Shown here piece after piece: positions 1 to 7,645 of a DNA stretch of 15,471 nt. Position 1 is the first letter of the stretch. Each line of letters starts with the position of its first letter. The translations under genes and the position numbers were made by a program. The notes below the pieces were generated by a model that searched no databases, was not told where the DNA came from, and saw only the letters and a list, made by a program, of their open reading frames with translations. The stretch comes from CAVOBC01 sp963693635 (GTDB lineage Bacteria; Pseudomonadota; Gammaproteobacteria; Pseudomonadales; Azotimanducaceae). The stretch is from the NCBI GenBank assembly GCA_963693635.1, contig CAVOBC010000077.1, forward strand, positions 1 to 15,471, read 5' to 3'.

Positions 1-1
1 A

Positions 2-772
2 GGCCTTCAGCGTCTCGGCACGCTGATCGGTCCGGTGGCAAGCGGCATCGTCGCCGATCAGCTTGGCTTCTCCGCCGTGTTCATTGGCGTCGCGGTCATC
101 GCCATTATTGCGGCCGTCGTCGTTGTACTCCAGGTTCAACCCGGGCCGCGCCAACATGCCGTTGGAGAACATCCACCGCTGTTGACGATGGTGCCGCGCA
201 TTCTCAAGTCCCACGCCGGCGTCTTCGGCACCATTGGTGTTGCGATGCTCCTGCTCACGACAATCCGGTCCGGACGGCAACTCCTCATCCCGCTTTGGGG
301 TGATCACATCGGCTTGTCAGCGACCGGCATCGGCCTTGTCGTCGGCGCGGCCGCCGCGGTCGATGTTGCGATGTTCCCGGTCGCAGGATACCTGCTCGAC
401 TTCGCAGGTCGGGTCCGCACCGCACTCATTTGTATCTTCACCATGGCGCTCGGATTGCTGGCGGTGCCATTGACTGCTTCGGCAATCACGCTCGCCGCCG
501 TCGCAGCATTCATCGGTCTTGGCAACGGCATCGGCAGCGGCATCAACCAAACTCTGGCATCAGATCTGGCGCCAAAAAGCGAACGTGGCGAGTTCCTAGG
601 CGTGTGGCGCCTGATCGGCGACACCGGATCCCTCGCCGGGCCCCTCGGCATCAGCTTCGTGACCGCGACCATGACCCTCGCCGCCACCTTCAACATACTA
701 TTCGGCGTCGGCGTTGCCGCCAGTGTCCTGCTCTTCGTCAGCCGCGCGCGTACGCGGTGCACGCCACCGTAA
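2..772 (+). CDS. MFS transporter, C-terminal part (5' end outside window)
   Basis: This is the C-terminal part of a major facilitator superfamily permease, an inner-membrane secondary carrier. The frame is open from the left edge and reads GLQRLGTLIGPVASGIVADQ, matching the R-x-G-x-x-x-GP-x-x-SG-x-x-x-D stretch common in MFS helices 4-5, so the real start lies upstream. A GTG at 35 is only an internal codon. About 257 residues are present, with roughly eight hydrophobic segments. A charged loop (DLAPKSERGEFLGVWRLIGD, about residues 190-210 of the visible part) precedes the last two helices and resembles the loop of drug-exporter-like MFS proteins. The substrate cannot be read from the sequence. 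The next gene begins 39 bases downstream on the same strand, so cotranscription is possible. Confidence 0.85.
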   Translation, partial: GLQRLGTLIGPVASGIVADQLGFSAVFIGVAVIAIIAAVVVVLQVQPGPRQHAVGEHPPLLTMVPRILKSHAGVFGTIGVAMLLLTTIRSGRQLLIPLWGDHIGLSATGIGLVVGAAAAVDVAMFPVAGYLLDFAGRVRTALICIFTMALGLLAVPLTASAITLAAVAAFIGLGNGIGSGINQTLASDLAPKSERGEFLGVWRLIGDTGSLAGPLGISFVTATMTLAATFNILFGVGVAASVLLFVSRARTRCTPP

Positions 773-811
773 CGGATGGTCCCTCCCTGAACCCTGTGAG
801 ACGATACCGGA

Positions 812-1420
812 ATGCCAACCGTCACATTTGTCACCGACCCGCTTTGCTCATGGTGCTGGGGGACCTTGCCCGAAATCCAGAAAGCTCGCGCGGCGCTTGA
901 GGGAAAAGTCAGGTTCGAGCTTTTGATGGGTGGTCTGCAGGTCGGTGGACACGGCCCCATCAATGCATTTCACCGACGCCAGCTCGAGCGCCTCTGGCAG
1001 GAGGTGCACGAGACCACCGGACAGACCTTCAGTGGCATCATCCCCGCCGCATTTAGCTATCATAGTGAAATTCCATGCCGTGCCGTGGTGGCGGTGGCCG
1101 CGGCCCATGGCCATGCTCCGTGGCGTTTCTTTGAGGCACTTCAGCGAGCTTTCTATGTGCGGGGCCTCGACCTTGCGCAACCAGAGGTCCTCGCCGCAAT
1201 CGCGAACGAGTTCAACATGGCGTCAGATGCGCTGATCACGATGCTGCAGGACCCCGCCATCATCTCGGCGACACGCGCCGAGTTCGCCCGCGCGAACGCC
1301 CTCGCTGCGCACGCGCTGCCGACGGTTCTGCTTGACACCGGTGACGGACCCCGACTTGTTGCGGGCGGGTACATCACCGCTCAGTTTCTCGTTCCGGACC
1401 TTGAGCAGCGGATCAATTAG
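812..1420 (+). CDS. DsbA-family (FrnE-like) thiol oxidoreductase
   Basis: This 202-residue protein has the DsbA-type thioredoxin fold. The redox motif C12-S-W-C15 follows the first beta strand (VTFVTDPLCSWCWG), and a probable cis-proline, P170, lies in AAHALPTVLL near the C-terminus, as in the FrnE/DsbA-like group. There is no signal peptide, so a cytoplasmic thiol-disulfide exchange role is more likely than periplasmic disulfide formation. The length suits the family. ATG 812 is the natural start because the first strand begins at once; the ribosome site is weak. The stop is 2 bases before the GltS-like gene, so the two are probably translationally coupled. The substrate is unknown, and 2-hydroxychromene-2-carboxylate isomerase-like chemistry cannot be excluded from fold alone, but the CxxC argues for redox. 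Confidence 0.85.
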   Translation: MPTVTFVTDPLCSWCWGTLPEIQKARAALEGKVRFELLMGGLQVGGHGPINAFHRRQLERLWQEVHETTGQTFSGIIPAAFSYHSEIPCRAVVAVAAAHGHAPWRFFEALQRAFYVRGLDLAQPEVLAAIANEFNMASDALITMLQDPAIISATRAEFARANALAAHALPTVLLDTGDGPRLVAGGYITAQFLVPDLEQRIN

Positions 1421-1422
1421 AC

Positions 1423-2775
1423 GTGGCGAGCACATTCCCAGGTGTCATCGCTTTTGCCTTTGCCGCGGTCATGCTGCTCGTCGGCACGGTCATGCGGGCC
1501 CGGGTTCGGCTCTTGCAGGCGGGACTGGTTCCAGCAAGCCTGATCGGTGGCGTCGTCGGCTTCGCGCTCGTCAGCTTTGATTTCAGCTTCGGCTTCTCTG
1601 CCAGTGATTTCACCGCATTTACGTTTCATTGCTTCACGCTCAGCTTCATGTCGCTCTGCCTCACAGGCAGCGCACATGGCGGCAGGCAGGTCGCCTGGGG
1701 CGGCAGTTGGCTCGCCGTCGTGTGGGTGATGAGCCTCGCTTTACAAGCGCTCGCCGGACTGCTCGTGATCCTCGCCTTCAACGAGGTGAGCGCGGAGCCA
1801 CTCTCACCGTTTCTCGGTTTGCTCGTCACCCACGGCTTCACTCAGGGACCCGGCCAGGCATTGGCGCTCGGTACGATCTGGGAGAACGAGCTGGGTATCG
1901 CCGACGCCATTAACTTCGGTTTGGTCTACGCCTCAGCCGGATTCATCGTTGCATTCGCGGTCGGCGTACCCGTCGCGCGCTGGGCCATGCGACGCGGCCT
2001 GAACCACAATACGAACGCGCGGCTCGACGCGGAATTCCTTCGCGGGCTCTACACCCAGCGGGACATATCGACAGGCAGCATGGTCACTCACAGCGCCAAC
2101 GTGGATACCCTCGCCTATCACATCGGTATTCTCGGTTTCGCCTATCTACTGACCGATACCTGGCTCAACTTCGTCGCGCCGTGGACTGACGGTGTCACCG
2201 TCGGGCCAGTTCCCATCCACATCATCTTCAGCCACAATCTCTTTTTTCTACACGGCCTGATCGTTTGTCTGCTGCTGCGTACCGCCATCGACCGCGCCGG
2301 ACTGGGTCACATGATTGACGATGAAACGCAGCGACGCATCACCGGCAGCGCGGTTGACATGATGGTAGTCACCACGATCATGAGCATTCAGTTCGCCTTT
2401 CTCGCGGCATTCCTGATTCCCATCGTCCTCGTATGCCTCGCCGCGACAGCGTCCACCGCCGGACTGTGCTTCGTCTTCGGCAAGCGCCTTGCACACCTGG
2501 GCATTGAACGGGCGCTCACAGTGTTTGGCTGCTGCACGGGAAGTACCGGTACCGGTATATTGCTCCTGCGCATACTCGACCCGGATCTGTCGGGACCGAT
2601 CGCCAAGGAACTTGCGTTCTTTAACATCGCTATTCTCGTCCTTGGCTTCCACATTCTGACGGTGATGGCGCCGATCCTCCCTGCGCTCGCTCTTTCGACA
2701 ATTGGACTCGTCTACGTCGGGACTCTGATCGCTGGCGCCGTTATCCTGTGGGCAATGACAAAACGCGAGAACTGA
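1423..2775 (+). CDS. GltS-like sodium/glutamate-type symporter
   Basis: This 450-residue polytopic inner-membrane protein resembles the GltS family of Na+/glutamate symporters. The N-terminus reads as a first helix followed by LLQAGLVPASLIGGVVG, matching the conserved K/Q-x-x-x-PxxxxGG segment of GltS. A re-entrant-loop-like stretch, LLVTHGFTQGPGQALALG, occupies the place of the SGGHGTG loop. A second glycine-rich stretch, FGCCTGSTGTGILLLRILD (about residues 367-385), fits the inverted second repeat. It is about 50 residues longer than E. coli GltS and its loop signatures are diverged, so glutamate is not assured as the substrate. Start is GTG 1423, 2 bases after the DsbA-family gene; its own Shine-Dalgarno is poor, which suits translational coupling. 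The next gene starts 4 bases downstream. Confidence 0.75.
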   Translation: MASTFPGVIAFAFAAVMLLVGTVMRARVRLLQAGLVPASLIGGVVGFALVSFDFSFGFSASDFTAFTFHCFTLSFMSLCLTGSAHGGRQVAWGGSWLAVVWVMSLALQALAGLLVILAFNEVSAEPLSPFLGLLVTHGFTQGPGQALALGTIWENELGIADAINFGLVYASAGFIVAFAVGVPVARWAMRRGLNHNTNARLDAEFLRGLYTQRDISTGSMVTHSANVDTLAYHIGILGFAYLLTDTWLNFVAPWTDGVTVGPVPIHIIFSHNLFFLHGLIVCLLLRTAIDRAGLGHMIDDETQRRITGSAVDMMVVTTIMSIQFAFLAAFLIPIVLVCLAATASTAGLCFVFGKRLAHLGIERALTVFGCCTGSTGTGILLLRILDPDLSGPIAKELAFFNIAILVLGFHILTVMAPILPALALSTIGLVYVGTLIAGAVILWAMTKREN

Positions 2776-2779
2776 CACC

Positions 2780-3889
2780 ATGCAGAACCGCCAATGGCGA
2801 CTGGCACGTACGCCACCTGAAGGCTGGCCGACTGACGGGGATTTTGTCCTGGGGTCAGAAACCGCACCGGTTCCCGGTCCAGGGCAAGCGCTTACGCGTA
2901 CCCTGTACCTGTCGCTCGACCCCTATCAGTGGGGTCGCCGTCGAGGTGGCGTCGAGCAACCGGGCGACATATGCCACGGTCGAACTGTGTCCGAAGTCAT
3001 CCATAGTCGGAACGACAGCTTCGCCGAAGGCGATTTCATCTTTAACACCAACGGTTGGCAGGAATACGGCCTGACCGGCGAGGGCATTTCAACATTCAAC
3101 TACATGGTGCCACGCACCCTGAACCCGAAACTGGCCCCACTGTCGACCGCCATCGGCGTGCTCGGCATGCTTGGGCTGACCGCATGGTCCGGCACTGTCG
3201 TCCAGTGCAAACCGAGGGCCGGCGAGACGCTAGTTGTATCCGCGGCCTCGGGCGGGGTTGGGCAGGTTGTTGGTCAAATCGGCAAGTTACTCGGATGCCG
3301 GGTAGTCGGCATTGCGGGTGTCAGTAAAAAATGTGACTACGTTACCCATGATCTCGGCCTGGATGCCTGTGTCTCGCACCTCAGCGACGACCTGCCGTCG
3401 GATCTCGCTGCGGCCTGCCCCGACGGTATCGACATCTACTTCGAGAACGTCGGTGGCCCGGTGTTCGAAGCCGTGGCGCCGTTGCTAAACGCGAGTTCCC
3501 GGATCTCCGTCTGTGGCATGATCTCCCAATACGGCGCGACCGATGGGCGCGATTCGCGGGCGATCTGGGACGATGTGCTGGCCGACGCCGGCGGCAGTGG
3601 CAAGGTCACCGTACATGACCTCTTTGTCGGCAAATTTGTCGCAGACCATCAGTCGTCATTTCTGGCACAGATGGGCGAGTGGGTCGCAGATGGCCGGGTC
3701 AAATACCGGGAACATCTGTCGGACGGGCTGTTGAACACACCGACTGCGTTCAGCGCCATGCTGCGCGGTGGCAACTTCGGCAAGGCGCTGGTCGCGGTTG
3801 GCGCAGACCCGACGCTGGATGAAGCGACGCGCGCGCGTCGCGCTGCAGGCAATACGCTGGCAGCGGCCGACGGGACCGCCGCCAGATGA
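2780..3889 (+). CDS. Zinc-independent NADP-dependent oxidoreductase (MDR, LTB4DH/CurA-like)
   Basis: This 369-residue medium-chain reductase belongs to the zinc-free leukotriene B4 dehydrogenase/prostaglandin reductase group, which reduces activated C=C bonds of enones with NADPH. The substrate-side motif TLYLSLDPYQWGRR (residues 41-54) is the family's YLSxDPYxRGRM. The nucleotide-binding loop AASGGVGQVVG is at 155-165, followed by CRVVGIAG. FENVGGPVF and CGMISQYG are the usual C-terminal family markers. No catalytic zinc ligands are seen. A tail of about 25 residues, rich in Ala and Arg, extends past the usual end. ATG 2780 lies 4 bases after the GltS-like stop, so it is the third gene of a tight operon with the DsbA-like protein and the symporter. 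The physiological substrate is not evident. Confidence 0.88.
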   Translation: MQNRQWRLARTPPEGWPTDGDFVLGSETAPVPGPGQALTRTLYLSLDPYQWGRRRGGVEQPGDICHGRTVSEVIHSRNDSFAEGDFIFNTNGWQEYGLTGEGISTFNYMVPRTLNPKLAPLSTAIGVLGMLGLTAWSGTVVQCKPRAGETLVVSAASGGVGQVVGQIGKLLGCRVVGIAGVSKKCDYVTHDLGLDACVSHLSDDLPSDLAAACPDGIDIYFENVGGPVFEAVAPLLNASSRISVCGMISQYGATDGRDSRAIWDDVLADAGGSGKVTVHDLFVGKFVADHQSSFLAQMGEWVADGRVKYREHLSDGLLNTPTAFSAMLRGGNFGKALVAVGADPTLDEATRARRAAGNTLAAADGTAAR

Positions 3890-3923
3890 CGTGCGGCCAG
3901 ATGGCGTACCCCCAGGAATACCC

Positions 3924-3939
3924 GGGGTCCGAAGACCCC
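3924..3939. terminator. Small perfect hairpin downstream of the MDR gene
   Basis: GGGGTC and GACCCC form a 6-bp stem closed by a CGAA tetraloop, 35 bases after the reductase stop and 63 bases before the dipeptidase ATG. It could end or attenuate transcription of the 812-3889 operon. No T-run follows, so intrinsic termination is doubtful. An upstream ACCCCC (3908-3913) could compete for the same GGGGT. Confidence 0.3.
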
Positions 3940-4002
3940 ACCCATGTTGCACGGTCCAACCAACACCACGCGTTAATGCTGGATTGACCGAGCGGAGACA
4001 CC

Positions 4003-5379
4003 ATGACCTTCATGCCTGACATCTCATCACGCGGCTGGCCGGGCCGCGCCCGCTGGCACGTGTCCTGCGCCGCCACCCTGGCGCTCGTCGCCGCCCTCGC
4101 AGGCCCCGTCGCCAGTCCACCCGCCGCTGGGGCCAGCAAGGACGACGCCGCGGCCTCCGCGGCCCGTGATGCCAAATTGCGCAAGCAGGTTCAGCGGGTG
4201 CTCAAGCGCACGCCGCTCATTGACGGGCACAATGACATTCCCTGGCAATACCGCAGACGCGTCAAAAATCACCTCGATGAACTGGACCTTCGCGCTGATC
4301 TGACGCAAATCGACCCGCCGACACACACTGATATTGATCGGCTGCGCGCGGGTATGGTTGGCGGGCAGTTCTGGTCTGTTTATACGCCCATCTCAACCTA
4401 CGGCGGCAAGCCCGACGACACGCGCATCGTGCTGGAACAGATTGACCTCGCGCGGCGGATGATCGACAAGTACGACGACGTCCTTGAACTCGCACTGACG
4501 GCCAAAGATGTTCGGCGCATCCACCGGCGTGGTCGTATTGCATCTCTCCTCGGACTCGAAGGCGGCCATGCCATCAGCGATTCGCTCGCGGTTCTGCGCA
4601 TGCTCTACGGTGCAGGTGCGCGTTATATGACCCTGACGCACTCCAAGGGACTCGCCTGGGCAGATTCTGCAACCGACACGGCGAAGCACGACGGCCTGAC
4701 GCCGTTTGGTATCGAGGTGGTGCGTGAAATGAATCGGCTTGGCATGTTGGTCGACCTCAGCCATGTCTCGACGGCAACTATGCGCGACGCACTCGACGTG
4801 ACCCGCGCACCAGTGATCTTCTCCCATTCTTCGGCAAGAGCAGTTGTGCCACATCCACGAAATGTTCCCGACGACATACTCCTGCGCGTCGCCAAAAACG
4901 GCGGCGTGGTGATGGTGACTTTCTTTCCGTCTTATGTCTCCGAGGCGGTCCGCCAATACGGCAACGACCGGCGCGCGCACCAGTCCGCACTCGACGAGCG
5001 CCTGGCCGGTGATGAAGATGCAGTGGCCGCCGAAATGACCACATGGGCCGAGGCGAATCCGGCACCACGCCCGACGTTGCATCAAGTTGCAGACCACATC
5101 GATCACATCCGTCACGTCGCCGGCATCGACCACATCGGACTCGGCGGCGACTACGATGGCATGCCACCCGGTCCTGTCGGCCTCGAAGATGTGTCGACGT
5201 ATCCGGAGCTCTTCGTTGAACTCATGCGGCGCGGTTACACGACCTCCGCAATCGGTCGGATTGCTGGCAACAACGTGCTGCGCGTCATGACACGTGCAGA
5301 GGAGGTAGCACGGGAACTGCAGGCAACCGAATCCCCGCGAGACATCCTGATCGAAGAAGCGGACGGCACTGGCAGCTGA
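4003..5379 (+). CDS. Exported M19-family (renal-type) membrane dipeptidase
   Basis: This 458-residue zinc metallopeptidase cleaves dipeptides, possibly including D-amino acid forms. The metal and catalytic residues of family M19 are all visible: H76-x-D78 in IDGHNDIPW, bridging E186 in GLEGGHAI, H254 in VDLSHVS, H275 in IFSHSSARAV and D383 in IGLGGDYDGM. The N-terminus has a basic stretch (RGWPGRARWH) then a hydrophobic core (about residues 20-38) ending in an Ala-rich region, so it is probably a Sec signal peptide and the enzyme acts in the periplasm. ATG 4003 has a GGAG at 3994-3997, five bases upstream. The H275-D383 spacing (108) is longer than in mammalian dipeptidase, with an acidic insert around 320-355. 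It appears to be a single-gene unit, convergent with coaE. Confidence 0.92.
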   Translation: MTFMPDISSRGWPGRARWHVSCAATLALVAALAGPVASPPAAGASKDDAAASAARDAKLRKQVQRVLKRTPLIDGHNDIPWQYRRRVKNHLDELDLRADLTQIDPPTHTDIDRLRAGMVGGQFWSVYTPISTYGGKPDDTRIVLEQIDLARRMIDKYDDVLELALTAKDVRRIHRRGRIASLLGLEGGHAISDSLAVLRMLYGAGARYMTLTHSKGLAWADSATDTAKHDGLTPFGIEVVREMNRLGMLVDLSHVSTATMRDALDVTRAPVIFSHSSARAVVPHPRNVPDDILLRVAKNGGVVMVTFFPSYVSEAVRQYGNDRRAHQSALDERLAGDEDAVAAEMTTWAEANPAPRPTLHQVADHIDHIRHVAGIDHIGLGGDYDGMPPGPVGLEDVSTYPELFVELMRRGYTTSAIGRIAGNNVLRVMTRAEEVARELQATESPRDILIEEADGTGS

Positions 5380-5516
5380 TCGGCGCAAATGGCTTCAAAG
5401 AAAACAACGAACTTCTCGGGGTTACTGCCCCAACTCGCTCTCACCAAATAAAGGCGCAGCAATATCGATTTACCGTCACTACTGGCAAGGAACCTGAAAC
5501 ACATGAATACCGTCGT

Positions 5517-6116
5517 TCACCCAGACGTGAGCGCCGCCCATGCCGTTTCCAGTTCCGCTGTGAACGCCGCCTTGTCACCTGAATTGTCGATAACCCGGGA
5601 TGCACGAACCCGCCGCTCATCGTTAGATAGCTGACTGTCGATGCGTGACTGAATCTGCTCAGGACTCACGCCGTCGCGCGCAACGGCGCGCTCGATCGCA
5701 ACTGACGGCTCGACAATCACCACCCAGACCTCGTCGCCGATGTCATCCCAGCCCGCCTCAAACAATACGGCGGCTTCGAGCACCACGGGGCGATCCGCAT
5801 CAACCGATTGCGCTTGCCCAATCTCGGCCTCAGCCAGAGAACGGATCTCCGGCCAGACAATATCAGTCAGGCGCGTCAGATTCTCTGGCTTGCCAAATAC
5901 TTTGCCGCCCAAAATCTTGCGATCAATGGTCTGGTCCGGCGCAACGATGTCGTCTCCGAAAGCCGCAATAACCTTTCGCCACGCTTCCTGACCCGGTTCA
6001 TACGCTTTGTGCCCCAGCAGGTCCGCGTCAATGACGTACGCGCCCTTTTCTCCGAAGAAGCCAGCCGCCGTCGATTTACCCGATGCAATGCCACCGGTCA
6101 GCGCAATCACGGTCAT
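5517..6116 (-). CDS. coaE: Dephospho-CoA kinase
   Basis: This 199-residue cytoplasmic kinase phosphorylates the 3'-hydroxyl of the ribose of dephospho-CoA with ATP, the last step of CoA synthesis. The P-loop GGIASGKS is at residues 8-15, followed by the family's VIDADLLGH (D31 region) and KVFGKPENLTRL. VLEAAVLFEAGWDD and RDGVSPEQIQSRIDSQLS are the usual central and lid segments. The length is normal for CoaE. One deviation: the usual His-Pro of the LxxIxHPxI motif reads Trp-Pro here (LTDIVWPEIR). The start is firm: AAGGAG (complement of 6123-6128) lies six bases before the ATG. It is the second gene of a minus-strand pair, 85 bases after the SDR stop, and convergent with the dipeptidase. Confidence 0.95.
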   Translation of the reverse strand: MTVIALTGGIASGKSTAAGFFGEKGAYVIDADLLGHKAYEPGQEAWRKVIAAFGDDIVAPDQTIDRKILGGKVFGKPENLTRLTDIVWPEIRSLAEAEIGQAQSVDADRPVVLEAAVLFEAGWDDIGDEVWVVIVEPSVAIERAVARDGVSPEQIQSRIDSQLSNDERRVRASRVIDNSGDKAAFTAELETAWAALTSG

Positions 6117-6201
6117 TCGTTTCTCCTTGTTTGCCAGGCTTCCCGGCGTTCGTTGATGTGTTTGTTGCAGGATGGCGGCATCTGCTCGCCAACCAACGAG
6201 G

Positions 6202-7101
6202 TCAGCTGGCCACCAAAACCCGCTCCAACATGGCTTCTAGTGATGTCAGGTCGATGTCTAGCAGGTCTGCGGCTGCCGCCGGGTCGATGTCATCATCGTG
6301 ATTCAGCACGCCAAGCATGTCCATCGTGAGCGGCGGGTTCGACAGCGTCTTTTCCATCAACCAGGTCCCGCAGCGCCCGGCCCACAGTGGCAACGATATC
6401 ACACGACCCCTTGTGCCCAGGGTCATTCCCGCACGGGCGACGAGGTCCCGCCGCGAGAGTGATTGCGGACCCGCAAGTTCAATCATCCGGTCCTCGACCC
6501 GTCCGAACGCGTTGAGGATCGCCGATACAACATCGCCCGCGTAAATGGGTTGCTCTTTGCTTTCAGCGTGAATGGTCAGAGCAAGCGACGCCCGCGCTTT
6601 CCTGGCGAGTGATCTTGACGCAAAGTCGTGTTCACCCAGAACCATCGGAACGCGAACGGTCAACACCGGGATGTCCGCCATCGCAAACAACGCTTCTGCC
6701 CTGCCCCGCGTGGCGAGACATTGATTCCGGCTCTCGCAACTGCTGCCGAGCAGACTGAGGTAGATGAGGCCCGTGACGTCGGACCCGGCCAGTGCTTCGA
6801 TGAGGGCCTCGGTCGCCGTGACGTGGGCGCCCTCATAGGTCGACGATGTTGATTGCTTGATGATACCGACGAGGTGGACCGCGTGCGTGCAACCTGCGGC
6901 CGCCGCGCGCAGTCCCTCAGCGTCCGCGTAATCGACCTGACGAACGCTGACAAGAGGATCAACCGGCATCTGGGAAGCCGCTGCAGCCGATCTGACAACG
7001 GCGACGACGGGCGTGCCCAATGCAATCAGTCGCCCGGTGAGTCGTCTGCCAATGTGCCCGTTGGCGCCAGTGATCAATATTCGCCTATCATCCACAGCCA
7101 T
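6202..7101 (-). CDS. Atypical SDR, NAD(P)-binding (NDUFA9/epimerase-like)
   Basis: This 299-residue protein has an N-terminal Rossmann fold, ILITGANGHIGRRL (G12-x-x-G15-x-x-G18), typical of extended or atypical short-chain dehydrogenases. The following VDYADAEGLRAAAAGCTHAVHLVG and LIYLSLLGSS are the usual strands 3-5. The catalytic YxxxK is absent: the region where it should be reads CLATRGRAEALF. It is therefore of the atypical class (NDUFA9-like or NmrA-like), which binds the cofactor but may not be a dehydrogenase. The C-terminal half (QPIYAGDVVSAILNAF, then ELAGPQSLSRRDLV) matches the layout of NDUFA9-like proteins. The ATG at 7101 overlaps by two bases the ATG of the divergent phosphatidyltransferase. 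An AGGTGA lies 12 bases upstream, farther than ideal. It is probably cotranscribed with coaE. Confidence 0.85.
   Translation of the reverse strand: MAVDDRRILITGANGHIGRRLTGRLIALGTPVVAVVRSAAAASQMPVDPLVSVRQVDYADAEGLRAAAAGCTHAVHLVGIIKQSTSSTYEGAHVTATEALIEALAGSDVTGLIYLSLLGSSCESRNQCLATRGRAEALFAMADIPVLTVRVPMVLGEHDFASRSLARKARASLALTIHAESKEQPIYAGDVVSAILNAFGRVEDRMIELAGPQSLSRRDLVARAGMTLGTRGRVISLPLWAGRCGTWLMEKTLSNPPLTMDMLGVLNHDDDIDPAAAADLLDIDLTSLEAMLERVLVAS
7061..7091 (+). promoter_or_regulatory. Possible sigma70-type promoter for the phosphatidyltransferase gene
   Basis: TTGGCG (7061-7066) and TATCAT (7086-7091) stand 19 bases apart just before ATG 7100. If used, transcription would begin at about 7097-7099, giving a nearly leaderless mRNA, which would fit the absence of any Shine-Dalgarno before 7100. 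The spacing is two bases longer than ideal and the region also codes for the opposite-strand SDR, so this is only a suggestion. Confidence 0.28.
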
Positions 7102-7645
7102 GGCCCCAGCATATCACCTCGCGACCGTGCCCAATCTGCTGTCGGCCAGCCGGCTCCTGCTAGCGGGGCCTGCGTGCTGGCTTGTGGTGACGGGTCAGTG
7201 GCAGTTCGCCGCGGCCGTCGTCCTCTTCGCCGTGGCTACCGATCTCGCTGACGGCACCATCGCTCGCCAGACCGGCACCGTGACGGCATTCGGAGGGCTC
7301 ATCGATCACTTCTCCGACGCGGTCTTCGTCACGTCATTGTTAGCGGGCCTCGCCGTTCAAGACCTAGTACCCGTTCTTTTGCCAGTGCTGGTCGTTGCTT
7401 CATTCGGGCAATACGTCGCAGACTCGAACGCGCTGCGGGGACAGATCCTGCGGACCAGTTTTCTCGGCAGGAGCAACGGTATTGCCTACTACGTGCTTGG
7501 CGGCTTTCCACCCATGCAACATCTCGTCGACTGGTATCCCCTTGGCGACAGCGCGTTCCAGGTTGCCGGCTGGGTCATGGTCGCAACCACGGTCGTGTCT
7601 ATGGGCGATCGGCTGCAGACGCTGATTCGGCTGCGGCGAGGTTAA
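7100..7645 (+). CDS. CDP-alcohol phosphatidyltransferase family protein
   Basis: This 181-residue integral membrane enzyme transfers a phosphatidyl (or similar) group from a CDP-linked donor to an alcohol in phospholipid synthesis. The full family signature is present: D48-x-x-D51-G-x-x-A55-R56-x8-G65-x3-D69-x3-D73. The N-terminal VPNLLSASRLLLAGP is the usual opening NxLTxxR helix. About six hydrophobic segments are seen. The acceptor alcohol cannot be told; phosphatidylglycerophosphate synthase-like activity is one option. I chose ATG 7100 because an upstream in-frame ATG (7013) adds residues unlike the family; a GTG at 7127 is a credible alternative. The ATG shares CATG with the divergent SDR. 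The 3' end overlaps the convergent membrane protein gene by 47 bases. Confidence 0.88.
   Translation: MAPAYHLATVPNLLSASRLLLAGPACWLVVTGQWQFAAAVVLFAVATDLADGTIARQTGTVTAFGGLIDHFSDAVFVTSLLAGLAVQDLVPVLLPVLVVASFGQYVADSNALRGQILRTSFLGRSNGIAYYVLGGFPPMQHLVDWYPLGDSAFQVAGWVMVATTVVSMGDRLQTLIRLRRG

Noticed and set aside
304..963. A 219-codon minus-strand frame spanning the MFS and DsbA-family genes
   Set aside because: Its sequence is low-complexity Pro/Arg/Ala without a domain, and it is antisense to two genes with clear family motifs.
2248..2781. A 177-codon minus-strand frame opposite the GltS-like gene
   Set aside because: Highly charged antisense translation with no motif; the plus strand has a consistent membrane-protein pattern.
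4393..5388. A 331-codon open frame on the minus strand opposite the dipeptidase
   Set aside because: It is Cys/His-rich with no recognisable domain, while the plus strand carries every M19 metal ligand in order. It is a GC-rich antisense shadow.
5418..5431. GGGG-TTACTG-CCCC as a terminator between the dipeptidase and coaE genes
   Set aside because: Only four base pairs and no adjacent T-run on either strand; too weak to list. The rest of this 137-base gap shows nothing clear.
5502..5640. Short plus-strand frame MNTVVHPDVSAAHAV with an AAGGA upstream
   Set aside because: It is mostly antisense to the 3' end of coaE, has no recognisable domain, and the ribosome site is 11 bases away.
7013..7099. 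Upstream ATG 7013 as start of the phosphatidyltransferase
   Set aside because: The added 29 residues are antisense to the conserved Rossmann start of the SDR and do not resemble the family; the usual N-terminal helix begins soon after 7100.
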